Shown here in pieces: positions 16,607-24,993 of a DNA stretch of 37,695 nt. Where the stretch lies: NCBI GenBank assembly GCA_015061335.1, contig SUWT01000014.1, forward strand, positions 1 through 37,695, in the 5' to 3' direction. Each line of letters begins with the position of its first letter. The first letter of the stretch is position 1. Below the pieces are notes generated by a model. The model was not told the DNA's origin, did no database searches, and saw nothing but the letters and a program-made list of their open reading frames with translations. This DNA is from Lentimicrobiaceae bacterium. GTDB lineage: Bacteria; Bacteroidota; Bacteroidia; Bacteroidales; F082. A program made the position numbers and the translations under genes.

Positions 16607-17515
16607 ATGAGTGATACAAACATTCAGAAACAATGGGATGGTAAGACAAAAGGGGGCGACTTCGGACAGCGTTCCTTGGTGTTTCTTATCCGTTTCTTTG
16701 GATTGAGGTTTGTCTATCTCATAATGGCATTCGCAATACCTTTCTTTGTGATATTCAATAAGAAAGAAAGTAATGCCATAATCAAATATTATCACGAAAT
16801 ATTAGGATTCAGCAAATTCAGATCAGTCTTAAGAACTTTCAGAAATAACTTTCTCTTCGGAAAGATGATGATGGACAGACTCGCCCTTATGGCAAAAAAG
16901 AATAAGTTCTCAATTAAAATCATCAACGAAGAATTATTTGACAGACTATGTAATGACGAGAAAGGCTTCATGATCGGAAGCGCACATGTCGGCAACTTCG
17001 AATTAGCTGGTTATGCTCTTCATCAAGATAAAAAGATAATACATAGTCTAATATTTGGAGGAGAAACTCCTGAGATTCAGGCCAGGAGAAATGAGATGCT
17101 TAAGAGAAATAATATAGTAGGAATTGAGGCTTCCAACGATATGTCTCATATCTTCAAAATAAAAAATGCTTTAGATGAAGGTAATATCGTCAGTATGCCC
17201 TGCGATAGAATGCTCGGAAGTAATAAAAGTGTAAAAGTCAATCTTTTAGGGAAAGAGACATCGCTTCCAATGGGTCCCTTTATCACAGCGGCTCATTCCG
17301 ATGTCAAAATGATAAGCATCTTTATCATGAGAGAAAAGACATGGAATTATACCGTCTATGTCAATGAAACTCATTACGATGAAAATCTTAACATCAGGCA
17401 ACGTTCTGAACAACTGGCAAAGAATTATTCTAAAGAATTAGAATCTGTTTTGAGAAAATATCCTGATCAATGGTTTAACTTCTATGACTTTTGGGAAGAT
17501 CAAAAGTCATTATAA
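16607..17515 (+). CDS. LpxL/HtrB-like lipid acyltransferase
   Basis: A 302-residue membrane-bound acyltransferase of the lipid A lauroyl/myristoyl transferase family. A hydrophobic N-terminal segment (~24-50) is followed by the H-x4-E catalytic motif (H127, E132 in SAHVGNFELAG) and downstream PCDRMLG and LLGKETSLPMGP motifs that are usual in this family. Homologues are regular members of aryl-polyene and flexirubin clusters, where they are thought to move the polyene acyl chain from ACP to a lipid acceptor. The acceptor here is unknown. The gene starts 4 bases after the ACP stop. Confidence 0.85.
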   Translation: MSDTNIQKQWDGKTKGGDFGQRSLVFLIRFFGLRFVYLIMAFAIPFFVIFNKKESNAIIKYYHEILGFSKFRSVLRTFRNNFLFGKMMMDRLALMAKKNKFSIKIINEELFDRLCNDEKGFMIGSAHVGNFELAGYALHQDKKIIHSLIFGGETPEIQARRNEMLKRNNIVGIEASNDMSHIFKIKNALDEGNIVSMPCDRMLGSNKSVKVNLLGKETSLPMGPFITAAHSDVKMISIFIMREKTWNYTVYVNETHYDENLNIRQRSEQLAKNYSKELESVLRKYPDQWFNFYDFWEDQKSL

Positions 17516-17526
17516 ATATTAATATT

Positions 17527-18615
17527 ATGAAAATGAATATGTTTCCAGCTTTGGAAAAAAGATACGGCAAAGAACAGCTGTCTGCTCTTGAAGCTCAACG
17601 CCTTGCACACGAAATATCTTTCGGACCTATAGTGTTCCAAGTCTCTCGTCTTATGGTGAAATTCGGTATCTTGCAGATGCTCATCGACAGCAAAGATGGT
17701 CTTACGATGGACGAAGTCGTCGAGAAGACCGGACTTTCAAAGTACGCTGTAAAAGTTATGCTCGAAGCATCATTGACAATAGGTACTGTCATATATGAAA
17801 ATGAAAGATTCACTGCATCAAAGGCAGGCTGGTTCTTACAAAACGATCCTTTGGTCAGGGTAGATATGGACTTCAACCATGATGTCAACTACTTAGGTTG
17901 GTTTAATCTTGAAGAAGCTTTATTAAACGGTAAACCAGAAGGTCTTAAGGTATTCGGTTCATGGCCAACAATTTACGAAGGTCTTTCTCAATTGCCAGAA
18001 CAAGTGCAGAAAAGCTGGTTCGGCTTCGACCATTATTATTCAGACAACTCTTTCAACGAAGCTCTGGAAATTGTCTTCAGCAATAACACCAAAACATTAC
18101 TCGATGTCGGTGGCAACACTGGACGATTTGCAATGCGTTGCGTCGATTTCAATAAGGATGTTAATGTGACAATCATGGATTTACCACAACAACTTGAGAT
18201 GATGCGCAAACAAACTGCAGGTAAAGAAGGCGCTGACAGAATCCATGGTCATGGAGCTAACTTATTGGACGAGAACGTTCCTTTCCCAACAGACTTCGAC
18301 GCTATCTGGATGAGTCAATTCCTCGACTGCTTCTCAGAAGAACAAGTAGTTAGTATCTTGTCGAGAGCTGCTAGATCAATGAAAGAAGATGCTTCTTTAT
18401 ATATCATGGAGACTTTATGGGACAGACAAAGATTTGAGACGACAGCCTATTGTCTGACACAGATCTCATTGTATTTCACTGCTTTGGCAAACGGCAATAG
18501 TAAGATGTTCCACTCAGAAGACCTCTTCCGCTTATGCGAAAAAGCTGGTCTGAAAATAGATAAAGTATATGACGGTCTCGGCAAAGGTCACTCATTAATA
18601 AAATGCGTGAAATGA
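17527..18615 (+). CDS. SAM-dependent methyltransferase (Methyltransf_2/COMT-like)
   Basis: A 362-residue two-domain methyltransferase. The N-terminal winged-helix dimerisation part (to ~100) contains LTMDEVVEKTGLSKYAVKVML. The C-terminal Rossmann domain has the SAM motif LLDVGGNTGRF (191-201) and an acidic strand end IMDLP. This fold usually O-methylates phenols, but a C-methylation of the aromatic ring, as in flexirubins and some aryl polyenes, is possible. The ATG at 17527 lies 11 bases after the acyltransferase stop; a frame-extended start at 17491 would overlap that gene and adds a sequence unlike the family. Its last 4 bases overlap the next gene (ATGA). Confidence 0.88.
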   Translation: MKMNMFPALEKRYGKEQLSALEAQRLAHEISFGPIVFQVSRLMVKFGILQMLIDSKDGLTMDEVVEKTGLSKYAVKVMLEASLTIGTVIYENERFTASKAGWFLQNDPLVRVDMDFNHDVNYLGWFNLEEALLNGKPEGLKVFGSWPTIYEGLSQLPEQVQKSWFGFDHYYSDNSFNEALEIVFSNNTKTLLDVGGNTGRFAMRCVDFNKDVNVTIMDLPQQLEMMRKQTAGKEGADRIHGHGANLLDENVPFPTDFDAIWMSQFLDCFSEEQVVSILSRAARSMKEDASLYIMETLWDRQRFETTAYCLTQISLYFTALANGNSKMFHSEDLFRLCEKAGLKIDKVYDGLGKGHSLIKCVK

Positions 18616-19046
18616 TGGAAATAAAAGACATCGACATATTAACACTTATTCCGCAAAGAAGACCTTTCGTAATGATCGACAGACTTCTGTCATTCGATGA
18701 AATTGAATCGTCAACAGATTTCGTCATCAAAGAAGATAACATATTCTGCAAAGACGGACTCTTCCTAGAGACTGGTATTATGGAAAATATAGCTCAGACT
18801 TGTGCCGCAAGAATCGGTTATATCAACATAAATAATAACGAAAGCGTAAAAATAGGCGTGATAGGTTCTATCAAAGATCTCATCATAACAAAATTGCCTA
18901 AAGTAGGAACGACATTGGTAACAAAGGTTAAAGTGTTGAGCGAGGTCTTCGCCATAACTTTAGTTGAAGCTGAAGTTTATGATAATGAAGAACTTATTGC
19001 TAAATGCGAGATGAAGATTTCATTAACGGATAAGGAGATCGGATGA
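18612..19046 (+). CDS. ApeP-like 3-hydroxyacyl-ACP dehydratase (hotdog)
   Basis: A single-hotdog protein of about 144 residues. It has the opening IPQRRPFVMIDRLL, like FabZ's PHRYPF-x-x-x-DR, and the helix ETGIMENIAQTCAA that carries the catalytic acid. The FabZ loop H-F-x-G-H-x-P is missing, which fits the ApeP-like branch of dehydratases in aryl-polyene clusters. It would remove water after FabG to form each double bond. The start is set by the ATGA overlap with the methyltransferase stop; an in-frame ATG at 18603 would add three residues. Confidence 0.78.
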   Translation: MMEIKDIDILTLIPQRRPFVMIDRLLSFDEIESSTDFVIKEDNIFCKDGLFLETGIMENIAQTCAARIGYININNNESVKIGVIGSIKDLIITKLPKVGTTLVTKVKVLSEVFAITLVEAEVYDNEELIAKCEMKISLTDKEIG

Positions 19047-19468
19047 TGGAATTGAAGAGTTCGACAACTTTCAGAGTGCGATTTAATGAGGTCGATTCGA
19101 TGAATATCACATGGCATGGTCATTATGTGACTTTCTTCGAAGACGCTCGCGAGGCTTTCGGCAGAGAGTATGACATAGATTATCTTACTATTCATAGAGA
19201 AGGATATTACGCTCCTTTGGTCGATATTCATGTGGAATATAAAAGTCCTTTGATTTATGGTGATGAGGCTAGAATAGAAATAACATACAAAGATTGTGAT
19301 GCCGCTAAAATCATCTTCGAATATAAAATTTTTAATTTAAGAGATGGTAAATTAGCAGCAAAAGGCTCTACAACTCAGGTATTTATGGATAAAGATTATC
19401 GTTTGGTGCTTTATCCTCCTGATTTTTTTATCAAATGGAAAATTAAAAACGGACTTAGAGAAGAATGA
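19043..19468 (+). CDS. 4HBT/YbgC-like acyl thioesterase
   Basis: A 141-residue hotdog protein of the 4-hydroxybenzoyl-CoA thioesterase type, with RVRFNEVDSMNITWHGHYVTFFEDARE near the N terminus. The aspartate D18 is at the catalytic position and the H-x-x-Y pattern matches YbgC's Y-H-A-N-Y. It may release the finished polyene from ACP or remove stalled chains. It has ATGA overlaps on both sides (with the dehydratase stop and with the following ketosynthase start), so translation is probably coupled. Confidence 0.85.
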   Translation: MMELKSSTTFRVRFNEVDSMNITWHGHYVTFFEDAREAFGREYDIDYLTIHREGYYAPLVDIHVEYKSPLIYGDEARIEITYKDCDAAKIIFEYKIFNLRDGKLAAKGSTTQVFMDKDYRLVLYPPDFFIKWKIKNGLREE

Positions 19469-21192
19469 TATTCTGCATCGGAAATAACATAATATCTTCA
19501 TTAGGTTTCTCTACTAAAGAAAACTATGAAGCCGTCTTGAATGGACAGACTGGATTGTCGTCGCATGAAAACACTTTCGGCATACCAGAGCCATTTTTCG
19601 CTTCATTGATAGATGAAGAAAAACTCAATAACGAGTTGATTCTTAATTTTAAAGATGAAGATTTAAGTTCTTATACGAAGTTTGAAAAGCTATTGCTTCT
19701 CTCTATTAAGAAGGCTAATGATGAAGCGAAAATAGATTTTAGAGATAAAAATACCTTATTTATATTGTCAACGACAAAAGGCAATATCTCATATCTTTCT
19801 GATGAGATGGACGAGAAGGTTTATCTCTGGCATTCAGCTCATAAAGTAGCTTCATTCTTTGGTAATGAAAACGAACCTCTTGTTATCTCAAATGCTTGTA
19901 TCTCAGGTGCTGCTGCTCAAGTAGAAGCTCTTCGTCTTATAGAGAACGGCTACTATGAAAATTGCGTTGTCGTAGGTGGAGAACTTCTTTCAAAGTTCAT
20001 CATCTCTGGTTTTCAGTCGTTTAAGGCTTTGTCGCAAGAACAATGTCAGCCTTTCGACAAGAACCGTCACGGATTGAACCTTGGTGAAGCAGCGGCTACA
20101 ATAATTTATTCTAAAGAAAACAAGACAAACAGCAAGATTGTATTGCTCAAGGGTGCGATACGCAACGACGCTCGTCATATATCAGCTCCTTCAATAGAGG
20201 CAGAAGGTTTGTACAATTGTCTCGTAGCGATCACTGAAGATGTAGATAAAAATGACATCGCTTTCGTGAACGCTCACGGAACAGCGACAATTTATAATGA
20301 CGAGATGGAGGCATTGGCTCTTAATAGGATAGCGATGCAACAAATCCCTACGAATTCTTTGAAAGCTCATTTCGGACATACTCTCGGCGCTGCAGGACTG
20401 CTGGAATCTATAATTTCCATGCAGGCTCTTCAGGATGGAATCATACTTCAAAGCACTAACTGTAAGGAAATCGGAGCGAAACATGAGATAAATGTCGCTC
20501 AAGAGAATATGAGGACAGATAAAAGCATGTTTGTGAAAATGGTATCTGGCTTCGGTGGTAGCAACGCAGCTCTCGTATTCAAAAAGATTGACGAGACTCT
20601 CGAATTCTCAGATTCTCAGATTTTCAGATTGTCAGATTCTCAAACTATCATTGAAGGTAAGTTAAAGGATAACGCAATATATATCAATGACATAGAACAT
20701 AAACTAGAAGATGTTTCGGGTAATATCTTAGATAACTTTTATAGAAAAGAGAAGCTTTCATATCCGAAATTCTTCAAGATGGATAATCTCAGCAAAGCAG
20801 GTTTCATAGTATCAGAACTGATGCTTAGTGAAGCAGGTTTCGATAGAGAAACTCCTAAAAAAAACATGGCAATAATCCTTTGTAATAGAAGTTCATCGTC
20901 TGATGACGATTTAATTTACCTACAGAGTATCAAGGATAAAGATAATTATTTCCCAAGTCCTTCCGTCTTTGTTTATACTTTGCCAAACATAGTAGCAGGT
21001 GAGATAGCAATAAGAAACAAAATATTTGGCGAGACATCATTTTACATTTCAGAGTATTATTCAAAAGATATGATGTTACGTCAAGTCAATAATGTACTTT
21101 CAACAAAATCAATAGATTATGTTTTATTTGGTTGGGTTGAGGCATTAAAAGGAAATTATGAAGTAGAATTAACAATAATTAAAAAATCATAA
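19465..21192 (+). CDS. Ketosynthase with C-terminal half-KS-like domain
   Basis: 575 residues, longer than the ~400 of a normal ketosynthase. Residues 1-375 form a complete KS with C145 (NACISGAAA), H271 (VNAHGTATIYND) and H305 (AHFGHTLGAAG), ending SGFGGSNAALVF. A short hinge (381-393) is encoded by an octanucleotide repeat. Residues ~400-575 resemble the N-terminal half of a KS/thiolase fold (YPKFFKMDNLSKAGFIVSEL; SPSVFVYTLPNIVAGEIAIR) without an active-site Cys. It may act as a built-in chain-length-factor-like partner. The third and last part of the family fold is absent, so the second half cannot be a full enzyme. It is flanked by a thioesterase and an ACP. Confidence 0.82.
   Translation: MIFCIGNNIISSLGFSTKENYEAVLNGQTGLSSHENTFGIPEPFFASLIDEEKLNNELILNFKDEDLSSYTKFEKLLLLSIKKANDEAKIDFRDKNTLFILSTTKGNISYLSDEMDEKVYLWHSAHKVASFFGNENEPLVISNACISGAAAQVEALRLIENGYYENCVVVGGELLSKFIISGFQSFKALSQEQCQPFDKNRHGLNLGEAAATIIYSKENKTNSKIVLLKGAIRNDARHISAPSIEAEGLYNCLVAITEDVDKNDIAFVNAHGTATIYNDEMEALALNRIAMQQIPTNSLKAHFGHTLGAAGLLESIISMQALQDGIILQSTNCKEIGAKHEINVAQENMRTDKSMFVKMVSGFGGSNAALVFKKIDETLEFSDSQIFRLSDSQTIIEGKLKDNAIYINDIEHKLEDVSGNILDNFYRKEKLSYPKFFKMDNLSKAGFIVSELMLSEAGFDRETPKKNMAIILCNRSSSSDDDLIYLQSIKDKDNYFPSPSVFVYTLPNIVAGEIAIRNKIFGETSFYISEYYSKDMMLRQVNNVLSTKSIDYVLFGWVEALKGNYEVELTIIKKS
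20606..20641. repeat. Octanucleotide tandem repeat inside the ketosynthase gene
   Basis: About 4.5 units of an 8-base repeat: TCTCAGAT twice, then TTTCAGAT, TGTCAGAT and a partial TCTCA. It encodes the hinge SDSQIFRLSDSQ in the 19465-21192 gene. Since 8 is not a multiple of 3, gain or loss of one unit shifts the reading frame and would cut off the C-terminal domain. Confidence 0.85.
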
Positions 21193-21203
21193 ATAAAAAA
21201 ATT

Positions 21204-21461
21204 ATGGAAAACTTAATTAAAGAATTAAAAGAAGAAATCATCAAGACATTAAATTTAGAAGAAGTAAGACCAGAAGATATCGATGAAAATGCTCCTCTTT
21301 TTGGAGAAGGCTTAGGTTTAGATTCGATTGATGCTCTTGAACTTATCGTTTTAATGGAAAAGAATTACGGTATCAAGTTGCAAGATCCTAATCAAGGCAA
21401 AGAAATATTCAAGTCAATCGTCACAATGGCAGAATACGTTCAAAAAAACAGAACAAAATAA
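21204..21461 (+). CDS. Acyl carrier protein 2
   Basis: An 85-residue carrier protein with S41 in GEGLGLDSIDALELIVLMEK as the phosphopantetheine site. The GLGLDSID motif and its position directly before a ketosynthase/chain-length-factor-like pair resemble the elongation ACPs of aryl-polyene clusters. It starts 11 bases after the previous stop and ends flush with the next start codon. Confidence 0.93.
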   Translation: MENLIKELKEEIIKTLNLEEVRPEDIDENAPLFGEGLGLDSIDALELIVLMEKNYGIKLQDPNQGKEIFKSIVTMAEYVQKNRTK

Positions 21462-22667
21462 ATGAATAAGACCGTATTTGTAACGGGAGTTGGAATCATA
21501 AGTGGTTTAGGTTATGGGAGAGGTGCCACTATGGACGCCTTGCGCGAGCATCGTACTGCCATTGGCAAGATTCGTTATCTTGGCACATCTCACGACTTAC
21601 CAGTAAGCGAGGTCCCTTATAGTAATGAAGATATGATGGATATGCTTAATATTCATCACGATACTATAATGACACGTACCGCATTGATAGGCAAACTAGC
21701 TTTGAAAGAAGCTATGGAAGACGCTTCGCTGAATCCTGCGGAACAACATACAGTATTTATCTCTGGCACCACAGTAGGAGGTATGGACAAGAGCGAGCAG
21801 TTTTATCTTGATTTTCTCAGTAATGATAATCACAAAGAGTATATCAAGACACACGACTGTGGCACTTGTTCTGAGATGATAGCAGAACAATATCAAGGTT
21901 TTGAGATGATAACAACATTGTCAACAGCATGTTCTTCAGCTGCTAATGCCATACAAATTGGTATGGAACTGATACAAAGCGGTCGCTGTGATGCTGCTGT
22001 TGTCGGTGGCAGCGAATGTATCACAAAATTCCATCTCAACGGTTTTAACACTTTAATGATATTGGACAAAGAACAATGTCGTCCTTTTGACCAGACACGC
22101 GCAGGTATCAATCTCGGTGAAGGTGCTGGTTATCTTGTAATAGAATCGGAAGACTCTGTCAAGAGACGTGACGTAAAGCCTTTGTGTGTATTGTCATCTT
22201 GTGCTAATCGTTGCGATGCTTTTCATCAGACAGCCTCATCACCGAATGGCGAAGGCGCATTTTTGGCAATGACCGACGCTTTAAGAGAAGCAGGGCTACA
22301 AGCAAGTGACATCGATTATGTCAACGCTCATGGCACCGGTACTCAGGGCAATGACTTGAGTGAAGGCAACGCATTGATGCGAGTCTTCGGTGATAATATG
22401 CCTCCCGTGGCTTCCATAAAATCATACATCGGTCATACTACAAGTGCAGCTGGCGGTGTGGAAGGTGTCATCTCTGTATTGGCATTGCTGGAAAACTATA
22501 TGCCTATCAACTTGAATTACAGAAATAAAATAGAAGAACATTCATTCGAGCCATTACACCAAGAAATTATCCCTCAAAAATTGGAACATATCATGTCAAA
22601 CTCTTTTGGTTTCGGGGGCAACGACACAGTATGTATCTTTTCTAAAATAAAGGAGGATAAAATATGA
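21462..22667 (+). CDS. Beta-ketoacyl-ACP synthase, third copy (elongating KS)
   Basis: 401 residues with a full catalytic triad: C157 in STACSSAANAI, H290 in NAHGTGTQGND, H325 in YIGHTTSAAGG, and NSFGFGGND close to the C terminus. The sequence STACSSAANAIQIG and the adjacent degenerate KS suggest that it works as a heterodimer, as KS-CLF pairs do in aryl-polyene and type II polyketide systems. It begins at the base after the ACP 2 stop and overlaps the next gene by 4 bases (ATGA). Confidence 0.92.
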   Translation: MNKTVFVTGVGIISGLGYGRGATMDALREHRTAIGKIRYLGTSHDLPVSEVPYSNEDMMDMLNIHHDTIMTRTALIGKLALKEAMEDASLNPAEQHTVFISGTTVGGMDKSEQFYLDFLSNDNHKEYIKTHDCGTCSEMIAEQYQGFEMITTLSTACSSAANAIQIGMELIQSGRCDAAVVGGSECITKFHLNGFNTLMILDKEQCRPFDQTRAGINLGEGAGYLVIESEDSVKRRDVKPLCVLSSCANRCDAFHQTASSPNGEGAFLAMTDALREAGLQASDIDYVNAHGTGTQGNDLSEGNALMRVFGDNMPPVASIKSYIGHTTSAAGGVEGVISVLALLENYMPINLNYRNKIEEHSFEPLHQEIIPQKLEHIMSNSFGFGGNDTVCIFSKIKEDKI

Positions 22668-23638
22668 ACATCTACATAAAATCATGCGCGCAAATATCTG
22701 TGCAAGAACCTCTTTGTGATAAATGGTTTACAGAACCTATCAAACATGAAGCTCCTTACGTAAGAGCTTTGGACCCTGATTATAAACCATTTATCAATCC
22801 TGTGGCTGCAAGAAGAATGGGCCTTATATTGAAAAGAGCTATGGCGACATCTATCACAGCCTTGAAAGAAGCAGGAATAGAGATGCCTGATGCCATAGTG
22901 ACAGCGACAGGATTAGGATGCATCGAGAATACAGAAAAATTCCTTAAAGCTCTAAGCGAACAAGGTGAAAACTGTTTACAACCTACATTCTTCATCAACT
23001 CGACACATAACACAATAGGTTCTTATATCGCTGTGCAGATGAAATGTCACGGATATAATAACACACACGTCCACAGAGGAATATCATTCGAAAGCGCATT
23101 ATTGGACGCTTTTGTCAAGATAAAATTAGAAAAGTTAAATAATGCTTTGGTTGGTGCTCACGATGAGATGACTCCAGACTATTTCACATTACTAAACAGA
23201 GTAGGTTTCTGGAACGGAGGCTTCGCAGGCGAGACTGCAGTATCAATGGTCTTGGCAAAAGAAGGCGATATTAGAATAGCAGGAGTTGAAATACTTTATA
23301 TGCCTGAGAAACAAAAACTTATTGATGCAGTAAACGGACTATGTGCTGAAAATAATATTGGCGTAAATGATATAGATTTATTAGTTACAGGCCGCAATAA
23401 TGACGATGATAATAATAAGGCTTATAACGAATTTGAAGATTTATTCAACTTAAGAGACAAATCAGAAAGTTATAAAAATATCTTTGGAGAATCATTCACA
23501 GCCTCGGCATACGGCATATATTATGCATACGAATGTCTTAAAAAAGGCATTAATCCTAAGGGTAAGAATGTTAAAAACGTTCTAATATACAACCATTACG
23601 AAAATAAGGACCACTCACTAATATTATTAACATGTTGA
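22664..23638 (+). CDS. Ketosynthase-like chain-length-factor homologue without active Cys
   Basis: 324 residues with a thiolase-like fold but shortened. IVTATGLGCIENTEKFL and FFINSTHNTIGSYIAVQMKCHGYNNT match the region just before the KS nucleophile, but the nucleophile elbow reads VHRGISFESALLD with no Cys, and the two catalytic His motifs are not found. It ends at roughly three quarters of KS length. It is therefore probably a non-catalytic partner that shapes the chain tunnel of the preceding KS, to which it is translationally coupled by a 4-base overlap. It is followed with a 7-base overlap by the membrane protein gene. Confidence 0.8.
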   Translation: MNIYIKSCAQISVQEPLCDKWFTEPIKHEAPYVRALDPDYKPFINPVAARRMGLILKRAMATSITALKEAGIEMPDAIVTATGLGCIENTEKFLKALSEQGENCLQPTFFINSTHNTIGSYIAVQMKCHGYNNTHVHRGISFESALLDAFVKIKLEKLNNALVGAHDEMTPDYFTLLNRVGFWNGGFAGETAVSMVLAKEGDIRIAGVEILYMPEKQKLIDAVNGLCAENNIGVNDIDLLVTGRNNDDDNNKAYNEFEDLFNLRDKSESYKNIFGESFTASAYGIYYAYECLKKGINPKGKNVKNVLIYNHYENKDHSLILLTC

Positions 23639-23988
23639 GATTCATAATAATAGGACTGTTACAGAGCATATTTCTAACATCAGGGCATGTATTCTTAAAA
23701 CTTGCCATGAACAGAATGGGAAGTTTTGAATGGACATGGAACTATTTCAAAAGCCTATTATTAAACTGGCCCCTTGCAGCTTGCGGAGTTGGTTTCGGAA
23801 GCGCAACAATATTATGGTTCTATATGCTCAAAAACTTCGATTTCTCATTAGCATACCCAATCACTAGTCTCAGCTATATCTTTGGTATGTTCGCCGCCGC
23901 CTTCATCTTCCACGAAACAGTGCCAACAACAAGATGGATCGGGGTTGTTTTTATAGTCATTGGCGTGTTCTTTATGGTAAAACAATAA
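23632..23988 (+). CDS. Small EamA/SMR-like membrane protein
   Basis: 118 residues with four predicted membrane helices: ~2-22, ~44-63, ~70-94 and ~101-117. The motifs SGHVFLKLAM, FSLAYPITSLSYIFGMFAAAFIFHE and WIGVVFIVIGVFFM are those of the small multidrug-resistance/EamA-half family, which includes the ArnE/ArnF flippase subunits. As a half-size unit it would work as a dimer. In this setting it may help move a lipid-linked pigment or sugar intermediate across the inner membrane. The substrate is not shown by sequence. Confidence 0.85.
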   Translation: MLRFIIIGLLQSIFLTSGHVFLKLAMNRMGSFEWTWNYFKSLLLNWPLAACGVGFGSATILWFYMLKNFDFSLAYPITSLSYIFGMFAAAFIFHETVPTTRWIGVVFIVIGVFFMVKQ

Positions 23989-23991
23989 AAT

Positions 23992-24624
23992 ATGAAAATA
24001 CTCCTCCTAATATCATTGCTTCTGTTTTCATTCAGTTTATCTGCTCAAAATCAAAAGATTACTGAAAAATCAAGAATTGAAGAGATAAAAAGGAACATTA
24101 CGGTATCATGTTCCAATATCAATAATATTAAATGTAACTATCTTCAAGAAAAATCAATTTCTTTGCTAGAAGATGACATCAAGAACGAAGGAGAAGTGAT
24201 CTTCATGGCTCCCAATAATCTATATTGGAAGAATTATAAACCTGATAATCAATCGTTTATACTTAAGAACGATAGCGTAAAAATCGTTAACAACAATGGC
24301 GAAAACATTATGCCAATACAGGAACATCTCATCTTTAGAGAAATATCAAAAATCATAAATAACAGTATTTCAAATAATACCATCATTGATGAAAATAATT
24401 TCATTACATCATACGAGGAAAATGAAAATTTTATCATCATCAATATGAAACCTAAGAAAAACAAGATGAAAAGTGTTCTCGGAAATATGACAATACATTT
24501 TGAGAAATCATCATATCTGATTCATAAAATAGAAATCACTGATAACAACTATGATATTACAACTATAACATTATCAGATATTTCTATAAATCAAGATTTA
24601 GATAATACTTTGTTTAACTTTTAA
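23992..24624 (+). CDS. LolA-like periplasmic lipoprotein carrier
   Basis: 210 residues with a signal peptide (MKILLLISLLLFSFSLSA, then QN). The following sequence has the LolA pattern: NINNIKCNYLQEKSISLL, then EGEVIFMAPNNLYWKNYKPD, and late MTIHFEKSSYLIHKIEI-x-D. LolA carries lipids bound to lipoproteins between the membranes. LolA-like members are a regular part of aryl-polyene clusters, where they probably bind the hydrophobic pigment lipid in the periplasm. It lies next to the SMR-like protein and upstream of the MMPL exporter, consistent with an export route. Confidence 0.85.
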   Translation: MKILLLISLLLFSFSLSAQNQKITEKSRIEEIKRNITVSCSNINNIKCNYLQEKSISLLEDDIKNEGEVIFMAPNNLYWKNYKPDNQSFILKNDSVKIVNNNGENIMPIQEHLIFREISKIINNSISNNTIIDENNFITSYEENENFIIINMKPKKNKMKSVLGNMTIHFEKSSYLIHKIEITDNNYDITTITLSDISINQDLDNTLFNF

Positions 24625-24633
24625 TATATTTTT

Positions 24634-24993
24634 ATGTTTAATAATCTTTACATTATTACTAAAGAAGAACAGAATCAGACAGTTATACGATTGAACAAAG
24701 ACAACATCATCTTCAAAGTTCATTTTGAAGGTAATCCTATTTTGCCTGGAGCCTGCATGACGGAAATCTGCCGTGAGTTGATAGAAAGAAAGACAAAAAG
24801 AAAATTAAACATAAGAAACATCAAGAATATCAAATTTCTGCAACTCATTTCTCCAGAGGAACATGATGAGATTCTTTTTGACATCAACATATCCGAACTT
24901 GAGAATAAAGAAATTCAAGCCAAGATAAATATCAGTGACACATCTGTAAATCAAATATTTGCAAAGATAAATATGATATTGAGAGATGCTTGA
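24634..24993 (+). CDS. ApeI/FabZ-like 3-hydroxyacyl-ACP dehydratase
   Basis: A 119-residue hotdog protein with the FabA/FabZ catalytic loop FKVHFEGNPILPGACMTEICREL: the histidine in H-F-x-G-x-P-x-x-PG and the acid of the following helix. It corresponds to the ApeI-like dehydratases of aryl-polyene clusters. The cluster thus has two dehydratases, this one with the HF-x-G-x-P loop and that at 18612 without it. The two may form a heterodimer, as reported for ApeI and ApeP of other bacteria. It overlaps the glycosyltransferase start by 8 bases. Confidence 0.88.
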   Translation: MFNNLYIITKEEQNQTVIRLNKDNIIFKVHFEGNPILPGACMTEICRELIERKTKRKLNIRNIKNIKFLQLISPEEHDEILFDINISELENKEIQAKINISDTSVNQIFAKINMILRDA

